In this document: piece after piece, positions 17,543 to 25,461 of the stretch
Numbering within the stretch: the stretch's first letter is position 1
How the letters are laid out: the number at the start of each line of letters is the position of its first letter
Made by a program: the position numbers and the translations under genes
Source: Spirulina sp. CCY15215
Lineage (GTDB): Bacteria; Cyanobacteriota; Cyanobacteriia; Cyanobacteriales; Spirulinaceae
Assembly (NCBI RefSeq): GCF_016888125.1
Contig: NZ_JACSWA010000598.1
Location: 1-38,324 of the forward strand
Length of the DNA stretch: 38,324 bases
Direction of reading: 5' to 3'
The notes under the pieces: generated by a model
What the model saw: only the letters and a program-made list of their open reading frames with translations
What the model was told of the DNA's origin: nothing
Database searches by the model: none

Positions 17543-17830
17543 TTACAAACACTCTGCGATCGCCTCTTCTAATTCCACCTGACTCAACGCAGTAATCATA
17601 AACACTTCCTGTACACTTTTATTATGACGAGCAATGATTTTGTAACCGCCGCGAATAGGAACAGAAACGCGCAATTTTAACTGAGGAATATTCCCCCTAG
17701 CACGACTAATAACCCCCGGTGTCACCGTGGTAATATTTCCGAGGGCAATTAAGCGCTCTAAAACAGGAATTAAAGTGGGAATGTGGGTAGAATGATTCCA
17801 AACCAGACGACCTTTAGCAGGTTTAACCAT
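17543..17830 (-). CDS. DUF2103-family protein
   Basis: A 95-residue basic protein starting at the ATG at 17830 (MVKPAKGRLVWNHSTHIPTL). The His and Asn of this opening and the later RARGNIPQLKLRV and GGYKIIARHNKSVQEVF segments match the DUF2103 family of cyanobacteria, sometimes annotated as metal-binding; no reaction is known. It lies 2 bp after the clpS stop codon, so the two are almost certainly co-transcribed and translationally coupled, which hints at a shared link to protein turnover. That link is inference. Confidence 0.75.
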   Translation of the reverse strand: MVKPAKGRLVWNHSTHIPTLIPVLERLIALGNITTVTPGVISRARGNIPQLKLRVSVPIRGGYKIIARHNKSVQEVFMITALSQVELEEAIAECL

Positions 17831-17832
17831 GA

Positions 17833-18192
17833 TTATGCTTTCTCCAAAGGTGCCATTGTTAATCCTGCGCGACTCAACTGTTGATGATACAATTCTGCGG
17901 ATTCCTGGGGTCCCACCCATACCGTTGCTTGTCCTTCAAAATGAACGCTATTGGTAAGCTCCCAAGCGCGATCGCTGGTCATTCCTGGGATATACTTCAT
18001 TAAACACTCCGCGACGTGCTGGAACGTATTAAAATCGTCATTGAGGACGATCACCCGATAATTGGGATAGGGTTTGCGAATAGTTTGACTGACCCGATCT
18101 GGGGCGATCGTCGGACTCGCTGCGAGAATAGGATTATTGACTACCATGACCCGATGGGAGACTGGCATTACTGCACTCATTACCACACTCAT
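17833..18192 (-). CDS. clpS: ClpS adaptor of the Clp protease
   Basis: A protein of 119 residues from the ATG at 18192. Cyanobacterial ClpS proteins usually begin closer to the IAPDRVSQ segment, so the ATG at 18147 (104 residues) is an attractive alternative. The core is unmistakable: YRVIVLNDDFNTFQHVAECL, then the WELTNSVHFEG segment and the C-terminal LYHQQLSRAGLTMAPLE. ClpS binds the N-domain of ClpC/ClpA in the cytoplasm and presents substrates carrying destabilising N-terminal residues. The NDD motif that forms the N-degron pocket is present. Confidence 0.9.
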   Translation of the reverse strand: MSVVMSAVMPVSHRVMVVNNPILAASPTIAPDRVSQTIRKPYPNYRVIVLNDDFNTFQHVAECLMKYIPGMTSDRAWELTNSVHFEGQATVWVGPQESAELYHQQLSRAGLTMAPLEKA

Positions 18193-18299
18193 TGGTTTTT
18201 AAAAACCTCTGTTCAACTTCATTACCATATTATCTGCCTATTTTAGCGTTTTTTGAGATTCTTTTCCAACTCTTATTGCGATCGCGAAGTTCCTCAATC

Positions 18300-19793
18300 C
18301 TAATCCTCAACAGGTAAAGCGATCGCAAATTCAGTCCCCTCCCCAACTTTCGAGGTACAAGTCAAAATACCTTCGTGCTTTTCTTCGATAATTTGTTTTG
18401 CGATCGCCAGTCCGAGTCCCGTTCCTTTCCCCACAGCTTTAGTGGTAAAGTGGGTTTCAAAAATGCGTTGTCTGATCTCTTCCGTCATCCCCATAGCATT
18501 ATCGCGAATGCGGACGATCGCCTGTTTTCCCGACACTTCTGTGGCGATCGCAATTTGATTGGGGTTAGCTTCAATTTCGCTAAAAGAAAGCCCTGTATTG
18601 TTTTCTTCTAAAGCATCGATCGCATTGGAGAGAAGATTCATAAAAACTTGATTTAGTTGTCCTGGGAAACAGTCAATTTCGGGTAATTGTCCGTAACTTT
18701 TAACGACGGCAATTTCGGGACGACTTTCCTTTGCTTTTAAGCGATGTTTTAAAATCAATAGCGTACTTTCTAAACCTTGGTGCAAATCGTAAGTTGTTTT
18801 TTCCGTTGTATCCCCACGAGAAAATGTGCGTAAGGCCCGACTGATATCTTGCAGGCGATCGGCACCCTCTTTCATAGAATTAATTGCATTGGGTAAATCT
18901 TCCCGCAAATATTCCAGATCGATATCTTCTGCATATTCTCTAATTTCTGAGTCAAGAGTAGGATAATATTTTTCATATAACGTTAAATATCCCAAGAGGT
19001 CTTCAACATAATTCGCCGCATGGGATAAATTCCCTTTAATAAAGCCAATAGGATTATTGATTTCGTGAGCAATACCAGAAACTAATTGACCCAGTGAAGA
19101 CATTTTTTCACCTTGTATCAGTTGGAGTTGAGATTGTTTTAATTCTTGCAGATTTTCTTCTAATTCCTGCGTTCGCTCGGCGACCTTTTCTTGTAAGATT
19201 TTATTTTGTGCTTCCAAATCTTTAGTTAGAGAATGAATGCGGAGATGAGTGGTAACTCGGGCTAATAATTCTCTCTGCTCAATTGGCTTGGTGATATAAT
19301 CGACTCCTCCGACTTCAAACCCTTTGAGTTTATCATCAGGATTTGATAAAGCAGTCATGAAGATAACAGGAATTTCTCGAAGATTCGGATCGGCTTTTAA
19401 ACGTTGACAGGTTTCAAAACCATTGATTCCTGGCATGAGAATATCAAGTAAAATAAGGTGTGGTTGGTCAAATTCTGCCCGCGCTAATGCACTTTCTCCA
19501 TCCTGAGAAACCAAAACATTTAAGCCGCATTCTTCTAAATAATTGACGGCAACAGCTAGATTGATGGGATTGTCATCAACTAATAAAATCTTATAATCTT
19601 CAAGGTTAAAATTACCTATATCTAAGTGCATTATTTTTCTCCTAATTTGTTCTCCTAATTTGCTATATTTTTGAATTAAAGCAACAAGTGCTTTTTCTTG
19701 AAATCCTTGAGCCAATTTGTTAATGCGATCGGCAAATGGAACATATTTTTCAAGTTCTTCTAAATAAATAGCCCGATCGCGAATCTTTTCCAT
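18300..19793 (-). CDS. Response-regulator/histidine-kinase hybrid, possibly 5'-truncated
   Basis: A 497-residue protein. Residues 1-55 (LEELEKYVPFADRINKLAQGF) resemble the helical segment that precedes receiver domains in large cyanobacterial hybrid kinases. The receiver follows: acidic pair D73-D74, phospho-acceptor D117, K169. A coiled coil (about 190-228) joins it to a kinase core with H243 in the GIAHEINNPIGF H-box, the NLLSNAIDAL N-box, DNAMGM and GKGTGLGLAI. There is no sensor domain. An internal ATG at 19631 would start right at the receiver. Upstream, on the same strand but out of frame, lies a remnant of a membrane/HAMP segment, so the gene may be the surviving part of a longer receptor kinase. 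Confidence 0.85.
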   Translation of the reverse strand: MEKIRDRAIYLEELEKYVPFADRINKLAQGFQEKALVALIQKYSKLGEQIRRKIMHLDIGNFNLEDYKILLVDDNPINLAVAVNYLEECGLNVLVSQDGESALARAEFDQPHLILLDILMPGINGFETCQRLKADPNLREIPVIFMTALSNPDDKLKGFEVGGVDYITKPIEQRELLARVTTHLRIHSLTKDLEAQNKILQEKVAERTQELEENLQELKQSQLQLIQGEKMSSLGQLVSGIAHEINNPIGFIKGNLSHAANYVEDLLGYLTLYEKYYPTLDSEIREYAEDIDLEYLREDLPNAINSMKEGADRLQDISRALRTFSRGDTTEKTTYDLHQGLESTLLILKHRLKAKESRPEIAVVKSYGQLPEIDCFPGQLNQVFMNLLSNAIDALEENNTGLSFSEIEANPNQIAIATEVSGKQAIVRIRDNAMGMTEEIRQRIFETHFTTKAVGKGTGLGLAIAKQIIEEKHEGILTCTSKVGEGTEFAIALPVED

Positions 19794-19960
19794 ATATCTT
19801 GATATTCTACAAGTTTGTTGGGTAAATTGCTAGTCAGTTGCGCTAATTGTAGAATAGGTGTGACGAGACGACGGCTGAGAGTACGAGCCAGAAGAACGGA
19901 AAAAACTGCGATCGCCAGTCAAATCGTTAGGCTTTGAATATAAAATAATGAGAAGAACTA
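19790..19960 (-). pseudogene. Decayed membrane-helix/HAMP remnant of a sensor kinase
   Basis: Read on the minus strand from 19918, the sequence encodes LAIAVFSVLLARTLSRRLV, then TPILQLAQLTSNLPNKLVEY. This is the usual end of a second membrane helix followed by the first half of a HAMP linker. Directly upstream in the same frame is a TGA, and before it LFYIQSLTI, which continues the hydrophobic helix. At its downstream end the frame runs past the kinase ATG in a different phase. An in-frame stop plus a frame change argue for a fragment left by deletion. Confidence 0.65.
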
Positions 19961-20043
19961 AAATAAACAGAGAACAAACTTATCTGAAAGGGGCAATAAT
20001 CTGTCTCATTTTACTCAAGAATAAAAGAGTATTCTACTACTAA

Positions 20044-20073
20044 GAGATGCACCCTTATCAATGGGTGCATCTC
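20044..20073. repeat. Perfect 11-bp inverted repeat
   Basis: GAGATGCACCC (20044-20054) and GGGTGCATCTC (20063-20073) are exact reverse complements around an 8-nt loop. GATGCACCC recurs at 20277-20285, on the far side of the tandem duplication. Confidence 0.9.
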
Positions 20074-20079
20074 AAAATT

Positions 20080-20237
20080 GCAAAATTGACAATATTTTCT
20101 CGAATAATTATAGCTCTAGGGAGCGAGACGCTCCCACTACAATAGCCGATAATTGAGTAGCAAAATTGACAATATTTTCTCGAATAATTATAGCTCTAGG
20201 GAGCGAGACGCTCCCACTACAATAGCCGATAATTGAG
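20080..20237. repeat. Tandem 80-bp duplication with internal hairpin
   Basis: Copies at 20080-20157 and 20160-20237 are identical over 78 bp, separated by 2 bp. Each contains GGGAGCG-AGA-CGCTCCC, a 7-bp stem with a 3-nt loop. Such hairpins recall dispersed palindromic repeats of cyanobacterial genomes. The identity shows the duplication is recent. Confidence 0.9.
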
Positions 20238-20287
20238 GTAGTGCGAGCATCTTGCTCGCTGTTTTTACAAAACTGGGATGCACCCCG

Positions 20288-20320
20288 AAAAATAAAGGGG
20301 GTAGCGCGATCGCCTCCCCC
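20288..20320 (-). terminator. Intrinsic terminator of the PstS-like gene
   Basis: On the minus strand a GC-rich hairpin (20320 to 20297, five G-C pairs outside and a GCGATCGC-centred inner part) is followed by TTTATTTTT (20296-20288). It begins about 40 bp past the stop codon. Confidence 0.7.
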
Positions 20321-20359
20321 AATACTAACAAACTAACGGACAAATAATCAATATCTTAA

Positions 20360-22465
20360 TTATTTGTCTGGCAAAATAGACAAGGTAATTTGACCTACAT
20401 TATCATACTTATAAGTATCGAAGAACAAAGCAGAAAGTTTGACAGTTTCGATTACTTCTAAGGTAATAGTGTCGTCATAACCATTTAAAGCAGCCCATGT
20501 GCATCCCACCTCTAAATTGGTTTTCTTATTGATAAACTTGCCACCATAGAACCAAAGTAAAACCCAAGGTTCTCCCGCGAATTTTTGTTGAAAGTCCGGC
20601 CAGTAATTAAATAAACCACTTTCAATGCGGATGACATAAACACCGGGATTTAATTCAAGAGTATTTGATCCAGTTTCTAAGTCAGATAATTGCCTAGTAT
20701 CTAAAGGATAACAATTGGTTTTGCTATCAATTGTCAATGTTCCATAACAATTGCTCGGCAAACTGATGGTTGGCAAATTGACAGGCTCGGGTTTATTCCC
20801 ATCCGATCGCCCTTCTTGCGGTTCTTGGGATTGTTCTATCGCGATCGCTGCTGCAACAGCCCCAACTACTCCCACAGCCGCAATTCCTGGAATATCTGCG
20901 GGAGAAGTAGAAGGAGTATCGGGTTTCATTTCCAAGGGAGTCTCGCTGATTAAATCCGGTTCCGGGGTTTCCAATGCTGCGGGAGGAACAGGAGTAGGTG
21001 TAATTTTCGCCTCTGGAGTTACAACAGGAGGAACAGGAGTAGGTGTAATTTTCGCCTCTGGAGTTACAACAGGAGGAACAGGAGTAGGCGTAATTTTCGC
21101 CTCTGGGGTGGGTGTTGGTTCTGGAGAAGGAGTGCTAGGAGGAGTTGGCTCGGGTTCAGTTGGGGCTGGTGCTAAAGCAATTGGGGGAGCTTGTCCTGGT
21201 AAACTGGCGATCGCACCTTTGACAAAAGAGGTCGCCTTTTGTTTATTCAGCCACAACCAGAGGAGTCCCAGCACCCCTAAAAAGGATAAAAACCACCAAA
21301 AGATAGCAGAATCTTCGTCTTGATTTTCAGTTTGATTTTCAGTTTGATTTTCAGTTTGACTTATGGTTTCCGTCGGACTGGCTTCAGCAATGGGATTTTC
21401 TGAGGATAATTTTGATGTATTGGCGATCGCCCCTAAACTCTCATTTTCCTCTGTCTTGGGATTTGTATCAGCAGAGGCGATCACCCCTGTTGTTTTCGTC
21501 TCTTCCTCAACTTTCTCTCCGACAGTATCCGCACCCGATGAGGGGTTAGTCTGACTATTAAACTTAGGCGAAAGTGCCAGAAGACCAGCAGAAATAGCTG
21601 TTTTTCCCCCTGGTTTTGCTGATTCAACAATTTGCTGTCCCCTAGGAGTATCAATCGAACCTAAAAAGGACTTCACTGCCGCACTAGAATTATCCTTGCG
21701 ATAAGCGTAGTAACGAGGTTGAGAAAAAGGATAGCTATCATCCGTCACAAAAGCATTGTGCATCAACAGAATCCGCAATTCCTGGCGATTGATGGCTTGA
21801 TCGGCAATCGTATAACCAATGGCATTCTCATCCAATTCTTTAATTAAAGCCGCCGTACTATCTTCAGCCAGTTTAATAGCATTATCCCCTGCATCAAATG
21901 GCTTCTCTTGAAAGATGGGATAAACAAGAAAGGCCTGACGGGTATCGCTGGTTTTGGGGCGATCAATGAGGTGAATTTTCCCGCGATCGCCACCAACTTC
22001 AGACCAGTCCACAATCTCTCCACGAAAAATGCGTCCAAATTGTTCGTGAGTCAAACTACCTTGAAAAGAATTATCAGCACTCACAACAACAGCAATTTTG
22101 CGTCGGCTTAAAGGATAAGCAATAAATCCGGCTGCTTTTTCTTCTGCGGTTAGAGGGCGACCGATCGCCGCTAAATCTATCGTTCCTTCTGTTAATGCTT
22201 TTAGCGCTTCTTCTGTTCCCCGATACTGAAGCGTTACTTTTGTCTCGGGATATTTTGTTTCTATATACTCTTTCAGTGTTTCATTGACCGTCGCCATACT
22301 ACTCGATCCGTCAATTTTAACAGTCGTTCCCTCACTAACAACTGGTGTAAGAGATTGAGCCGCCACCGAATCGATCGGGAGTGCAATAACTAAAGCGGAT
22401 GCAGCCGCTAAGGTCAATTGGAACAACAAGCGAGCAATTGAAGTTTTCTTTTTTTGTGGCAACAT
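20360..22465 (-). CDS. PstS-like binding protein with membrane helix, Pro-rich linker and C-terminal beta-rich module
   Basis: A 701-residue protein. After a signal sequence, residues about 40-290 form a phosphate-binding-like domain of the PstS type: VKIDGSSSM, then LQYRGTEEALKAL, DLAAIGRPLT, and FGRIFRGEIVDWSEVGG. A Ser/Thr/Glu-rich linker contains three QTEN repeats. One membrane helix (WWFLSFLGVLGLLWLWL, about 385-400) follows. A proline-rich stretch has near-identical PEAKITPTPVPP units from a 45-bp DNA repeat, then an Ala/Val-rich hydrophobic stretch. The last 125 residues are a distinct module that recurs as the separate protein encoded just upstream. The binding domain should lie outside the membrane and the module on the other side, so it reads as a receptor more than a transporter component. 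No pst permease genes are nearby. Ligand and output are unknown. Confidence 0.7.
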   Translation of the reverse strand: MLPQKKKTSIARLLFQLTLAAASALVIALPIDSVAAQSLTPVVSEGTTVKIDGSSSMATVNETLKEYIETKYPETKVTLQYRGTEEALKALTEGTIDLAAIGRPLTAEEKAAGFIAYPLSRRKIAVVVSADNSFQGSLTHEQFGRIFRGEIVDWSEVGGDRGKIHLIDRPKTSDTRQAFLVYPIFQEKPFDAGDNAIKLAEDSTAALIKELDENAIGYTIADQAINRQELRILLMHNAFVTDDSYPFSQPRYYAYRKDNSSAAVKSFLGSIDTPRGQQIVESAKPGGKTAISAGLLALSPKFNSQTNPSSGADTVGEKVEEETKTTGVIASADTNPKTEENESLGAIANTSKLSSENPIAEASPTETISQTENQTENQTENQDEDSAIFWWFLSFLGVLGLLWLWLNKQKATSFVKGAIASLPGQAPPIALAPAPTEPEPTPPSTPSPEPTPTPEAKITPTPVPPVVTPEAKITPTPVPPVVTPEAKITPTPVPPAALETPEPDLISETPLEMKPDTPSTSPADIPGIAAVGVVGAVAAAIAIEQSQEPQEGRSDGNKPEPVNLPTISLPSNCYGTLTIDSKTNCYPLDTRQLSDLETGSNTLELNPGVYVIRIESGLFNYWPDFQQKFAGEPWVLLWFYGGKFINKKTNLEVGCTWAALNGYDDTITLEVIETVKLSALFFDTYKYDNVGQITLSILPDK
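20982..21110 (-). repeat. 45-bp tandem repeats in the Pro-rich linker
   Basis: Two full 45-bp copies and most of a third, in frame, encode the PEAKITPTPVPP units of the receptor-like protein. Copy differences are one or two bases. Confidence 0.85.
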
Positions 22466-22508
22466 CGCGATCGTTCAAACCCCTTATTTACTTAATTATC
22501 AGTTCTTG

Positions 22509-22540
22509 TATCGGTTATTTGGTATACCAAATAACCGATA
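22509..22540. repeat. Perfect 32-bp palindrome
   Basis: TATCGGTTATTTGGTA (22509-22524) is followed immediately by its exact reverse complement (22525-22540). It lies between the free-standing module gene and the PstS-like gene, 43 bp before the latter's ATG. No T tract follows on either strand, so an operator or RNA hairpin within an operon is as likely as a terminator. Confidence 0.9.
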
Positions 22541-22552
22541 ATTTGTTACAAA

Positions 22553-22936
22553 CTATTCATCTTTTAAGACTGAAAGTGTAACTGCTCCGGTATTATCCTG
22601 AGCGTAAGTGTCAAAGAATAGTCCACATAATGTTGTTGTTTCCAATACCTCCAGTGTCACCGTGTCATCCAATCCATTGAGGGAAGACCAAGTACAACCA
22701 ACTTCAATATTAGTCTTCTTGTTTATGAATTTACCGCCATAAATCCATAACAAGACCCAAGGCTCTCCAGGAAACTCCTGATTTTCAGACCAATAGTTGA
22801 ACGTCCCTTGGTTGATCCGAACAACATAAGTGCCAGGCTCTAATTTAATTGAATTTGCCGTATTTTGCAGAGCATTTATTTTGTTCTCATCAAGAACGTA
22901 ACAATCTTTTTGGCTATCAATGGTAAGACGCGGCAT
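22553..22936 (-). CDS. Free-standing copy of the C-terminal module of the PstS-like protein
   Basis: A 127-residue protein without signal peptide, preceded by a good GAGGAG ribosome site 8 nt before the ATG. By hand alignment 77 of about 127 positions are identical to the last 125 residues of the downstream receptor-like protein. The best-kept core is GEPWVLLW(I/F)YGGKFINKKT, then EVGCTW, and DDT(I/V)TLEV. Alternating hydrophobic and polar residues indicate a beta-sandwich. I do not recognise a named family. It lies 87 bp upstream of the receptor-like gene on the same strand and is probably co-transcribed with it, with the 32-bp palindrome in between. Confidence 0.7.
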   Translation of the reverse strand: MPRLTIDSQKDCYVLDENKINALQNTANSIKLEPGTYVVRINQGTFNYWSENQEFPGEPWVLLWIYGGKFINKKTNIEVGCTWSSLNGLDDTVTLEVLETTTLCGLFFDTYAQDNTGAVTLSVLKDE

Positions 22937-23208
22937 AAATGACTCCTCAATATAAGAGTATAACGATCTTAGGTTAGTTTAACTCGTTCCGTTAGCACGA
23001 GAAAATCCTTCTTTTTTTTAACATTTTATTGAATCCATTTGCCATGCAAATCATAAATAAAATATTAAACAATCTACTCTTTTCGATGGAGATGTGGTAA
23101 ACACAGTGGAGATTCCTCAATATTTTCGCAAAAGATAATCCCGAGTTCAGCGCGATCGCCATTAAAAAATAGAGAAAAATCAAGGCTAAGAATTAATACT
23201 AGAACTTA
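22937..23208. other. Divergent promoter region
   Basis: 272 bp separate the minus-strand module/receptor genes from the plus-strand cyclase-like/channel operon. It is AT-rich, with a long T tract at 23013-23020 and a single HIP1 site near 23151. No operator is recognisable, but both operons must start here. Confidence 0.4.
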
Positions 23209-25455
23209 ATGCTAGGACTAAAACGGTTGAGGATTAAATCAAAGGTAACAATTGCTCTTTTAAGTGTGAGCTTGGTTTCCGTCGGAATCATTGGTTTTTT
23301 GACTTGGCAGAGAGCGAGAAACATTCTAACTGAGCGTATTTTTGAGCAACTCACAAGCGTGCGTTCTTCTAAGTCAGCCGAAATTGAATCCTACTTTCAA
23401 TTTATGTATGCTCAGATTGGAACTCTTGCAGAAGATCGCATGATCGTCACGGCAATGGTTGAATTTAATCGTGCTTTCAATCGCCTCAACGGATCATTAC
23501 CCTTATCATTACCCTTATCATTACCCTTATCATTACCCTTAGAAGAAAACTCAGACCCAGATAGTGCTAATGTTAGTTCCCTTCCTCCAATTCCCCCAGC
23601 TTGGCAACAATCCCTGAAAAATTATTACACCCAAGAATTTTTTCCGCGACTTTCCCAAAATATCGCCGGGAAACCCATTTTTGAAATTTATCAACCCGAG
23701 CAAAGAGCGGCTCAATACCTACAGTATCACTATATTGCCAATAATCCCAAACCTGTCGGAAAAAAAGACGAATTGATGCAGGCAAACGATGGCAGCGAAT
23801 ATAGTCAACTGCATTCCCTCTATCATCCCTTACTTCGCAATCTCATCAAACAGTTTGGTTACTACGATTTATTTCTCATCGATACAGATACGGGAAATAT
23901 TGTTTATTCTGTTTACAAAGAAACCGACTTTGGGACGAGCTTAAAAGATGGACCTTATGCTAACAGTAATTTTGCAGAAGTAGTCGAAGCGGTCAGAAAA
24001 AATCCCGAACCTGGTGCCGTCCAAATTATCGATTTTGACAGCTATCGTCCTTCTTATGGAGCGCCAGCAGCCTTCTTTGCGACACCGATCTATAATGGTA
24101 CCCGACAAGTCGGAATTTTGGCCGCACAACTTCCCGTCGATCGCATTAATGATGTATTAACGGGCAAGCAAAATTGGCAAAATGAAGGACTGGGAAACAG
24201 TGGCGAAGTTTATCTTGTTGGTTCAGATTATTTAATGCGATCGGTGTCGCGTTTTCTCCTTGAGGATGCGGAAGGATATCTCGCAGCACTGCAAAAAGTG
24301 GGAACACCCGAAGACAATCTCGAAAGTATCAAACGTTTGGATACTTCCATTTTATTGCAGACTGTGAAAACAGAAGGAGTATTAGCTGCCTTTCAAGGTA
24401 AAAGCGGCACGCAAATTATTGATGATTATCGAGGTATACCCGTTCTCAGTTCCTACAATTTAGTCGATATTAAAGGTGTGAATTGGGCGATTCTGGCGGA
24501 GATAGATTTAGCCGAAGCCTACGAACCTTTATATAATTTACAACAATATATTCTGACAATTACAGTTGTTCTTGTTTTCATTGTCACCTCAATTGCGATC
24601 GTAGCTGCTAATGCCTTAGTTAAACCAATTAGCTTGCTGATCGAAGATTCCCGAAAAATCGCCGGAGGAGATATGCAGGAAGGAGGACTGCAATCCTTAG
24701 CTCAAGATGAACTTAGCAGCTTAGTCGAAAGTTTTAATGAAGTCATTAAAAATCTCAAAGACCAACAAGGATTAGTCATAGAAAAAGAACGAGAAAATGA
24801 AAAACTTATCCGTCATATTGTTCCTCAATCTGTTGCCGATCGCTTAAAAAATGGTGAGAAAAAAATCGTAAATTCAACAGAACAAGCAACGGTATTAGTT
24901 GTCAACATTGAAGGATTAATTCGTCTATCAAAGCGCTGGAATGTATCAGAATATGCAGATATTTTACATGAATTAATGAACAGTTTTAATGAGGCAGCAG
25001 AACAGTTAGATGTGCTATCTATCGCGCCAATTGGAGAACTATATTTTGCTGTTTGTGGCTTGTCTGTACCGCGAATCGATCACGCCAAGCGCATCATGGA
25101 TTTAGGTTTTGAGATTGTGGAAATTTTACAAGTATTCAATCATAAATATGGAGTTTCTTTAGGATTTCACATTGGTATTGCCACCGGAGAAATGATGGCA
25201 GCGGCGATCGATAGTAAATATTTGAACTATTATTTATGGGGGCAAACTTTTCTGGTTGCAGTTCATCTCAATCGTCAAGCTACATTAGGAACAATTCGCG
25301 TTACGGAGGATGTTTATGAGAGTGTCAAGGACTTATATAGTTTCGAGGAGTCAGAATCTCTCCAAATTCCCGAAATAGGTTCCTTGAAGACTTGGAAAAT
25401 TAATCAAGATAAAACAGATATTCAAGACCATACACCTAAGTTAAGAATAGGATGA
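23209..25455 (+). CDS. Cache-HAMP receptor with degenerate class III nucleotidyl cyclase domain
   Basis: A 748-residue membrane receptor. Helix 1 spans about 13-33, a large periplasmic Cache-type sensor about 40-435, helix 2 about 446-466, and HAMP about 467-520. A cyclase homology domain follows the usual HIVPQSVADRLKNGE linker. In class III cyclases two Asp bind the metals and an Asn-Arg pair stabilises the transition state. Here these positions are N566 (VVNIEG), E610 (PIGELYF), L682 and H686 (WGQTFLVAVH), and the adenine-selecting Lys is Ala. The fold is kept (HIGIATGEMMAA), but cyclase activity is unlikely. A 12-bp repeat in the sensor part gives four LPLS units. The channel gene follows after 6 bp. 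Confidence 0.85.
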   Translation: MLGLKRLRIKSKVTIALLSVSLVSVGIIGFLTWQRARNILTERIFEQLTSVRSSKSAEIESYFQFMYAQIGTLAEDRMIVTAMVEFNRAFNRLNGSLPLSLPLSLPLSLPLEENSDPDSANVSSLPPIPPAWQQSLKNYYTQEFFPRLSQNIAGKPIFEIYQPEQRAAQYLQYHYIANNPKPVGKKDELMQANDGSEYSQLHSLYHPLLRNLIKQFGYYDLFLIDTDTGNIVYSVYKETDFGTSLKDGPYANSNFAEVVEAVRKNPEPGAVQIIDFDSYRPSYGAPAAFFATPIYNGTRQVGILAAQLPVDRINDVLTGKQNWQNEGLGNSGEVYLVGSDYLMRSVSRFLLEDAEGYLAALQKVGTPEDNLESIKRLDTSILLQTVKTEGVLAAFQGKSGTQIIDDYRGIPVLSSYNLVDIKGVNWAILAEIDLAEAYEPLYNLQQYILTITVVLVFIVTSIAIVAANALVKPISLLIEDSRKIAGGDMQEGGLQSLAQDELSSLVESFNEVIKNLKDQQGLVIEKERENEKLIRHIVPQSVADRLKNGEKKIVNSTEQATVLVVNIEGLIRLSKRWNVSEYADILHELMNSFNEAAEQLDVLSIAPIGELYFAVCGLSVPRIDHAKRIMDLGFEIVEILQVFNHKYGVSLGFHIGIATGEMMAAAIDSKYLNYYLWGQTFLVAVHLNRQATLGTIRVTEDVYESVKDLYSFEESESLQIPEIGSLKTWKINQDKTDIQDHTPKLRIG
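23494..23541 (+). repeat. Four in-frame 12-bp repeats
   Basis: Four perfect copies of TCATTACCCTTA encode (SLPL)4 in the periplasmic sensor of the cyclase-like receptor. Copy number can change in multiples of four residues without a frameshift. Confidence 0.9.
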
Positions 25456-25461
25456 ACAGAG

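Larger units (their letters stand above)
19794..20359. other. Repeat-rich non-coding region
   Basis: No intact gene. From left to right it holds the HAMP remnant (to about 19960), about 80 bp of AT-rich sequence, an 11-bp perfect hairpin (20044-20073), two 78-bp direct copies (20080-20237) each with a GGGAGCG/CGCTCCC hairpin, a GCGAGC/GCTCGC hairpin (20243-20259) followed by five T, a lone GATGCACCC (20277-20285), and a terminator for the gene on the right. Confidence 0.75.

Noticed and set aside
17831-17920. Upstream extension of the DUF2103 gene into clpS
   Set aside because: The extra residues are only the out-of-frame reading of the clpS 3' end; the ATG at 17830 matches the family start and sits 2 bp after the clpS stop.
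20080-20237. Tandem 78-bp copies considered as a CRISPR or attachment-site pair
   Set aside because: Only two copies with a 2-bp gap, no spacer and no integrase or cas gene nearby.
20751-21323. A long plus-strand frame opposite the Pro-rich linker
   Set aside because: It is the antisense of the 45-bp repeats and gives a Gly/Val/Thr-rich sequence with no domain; the minus-strand gene explains the region.
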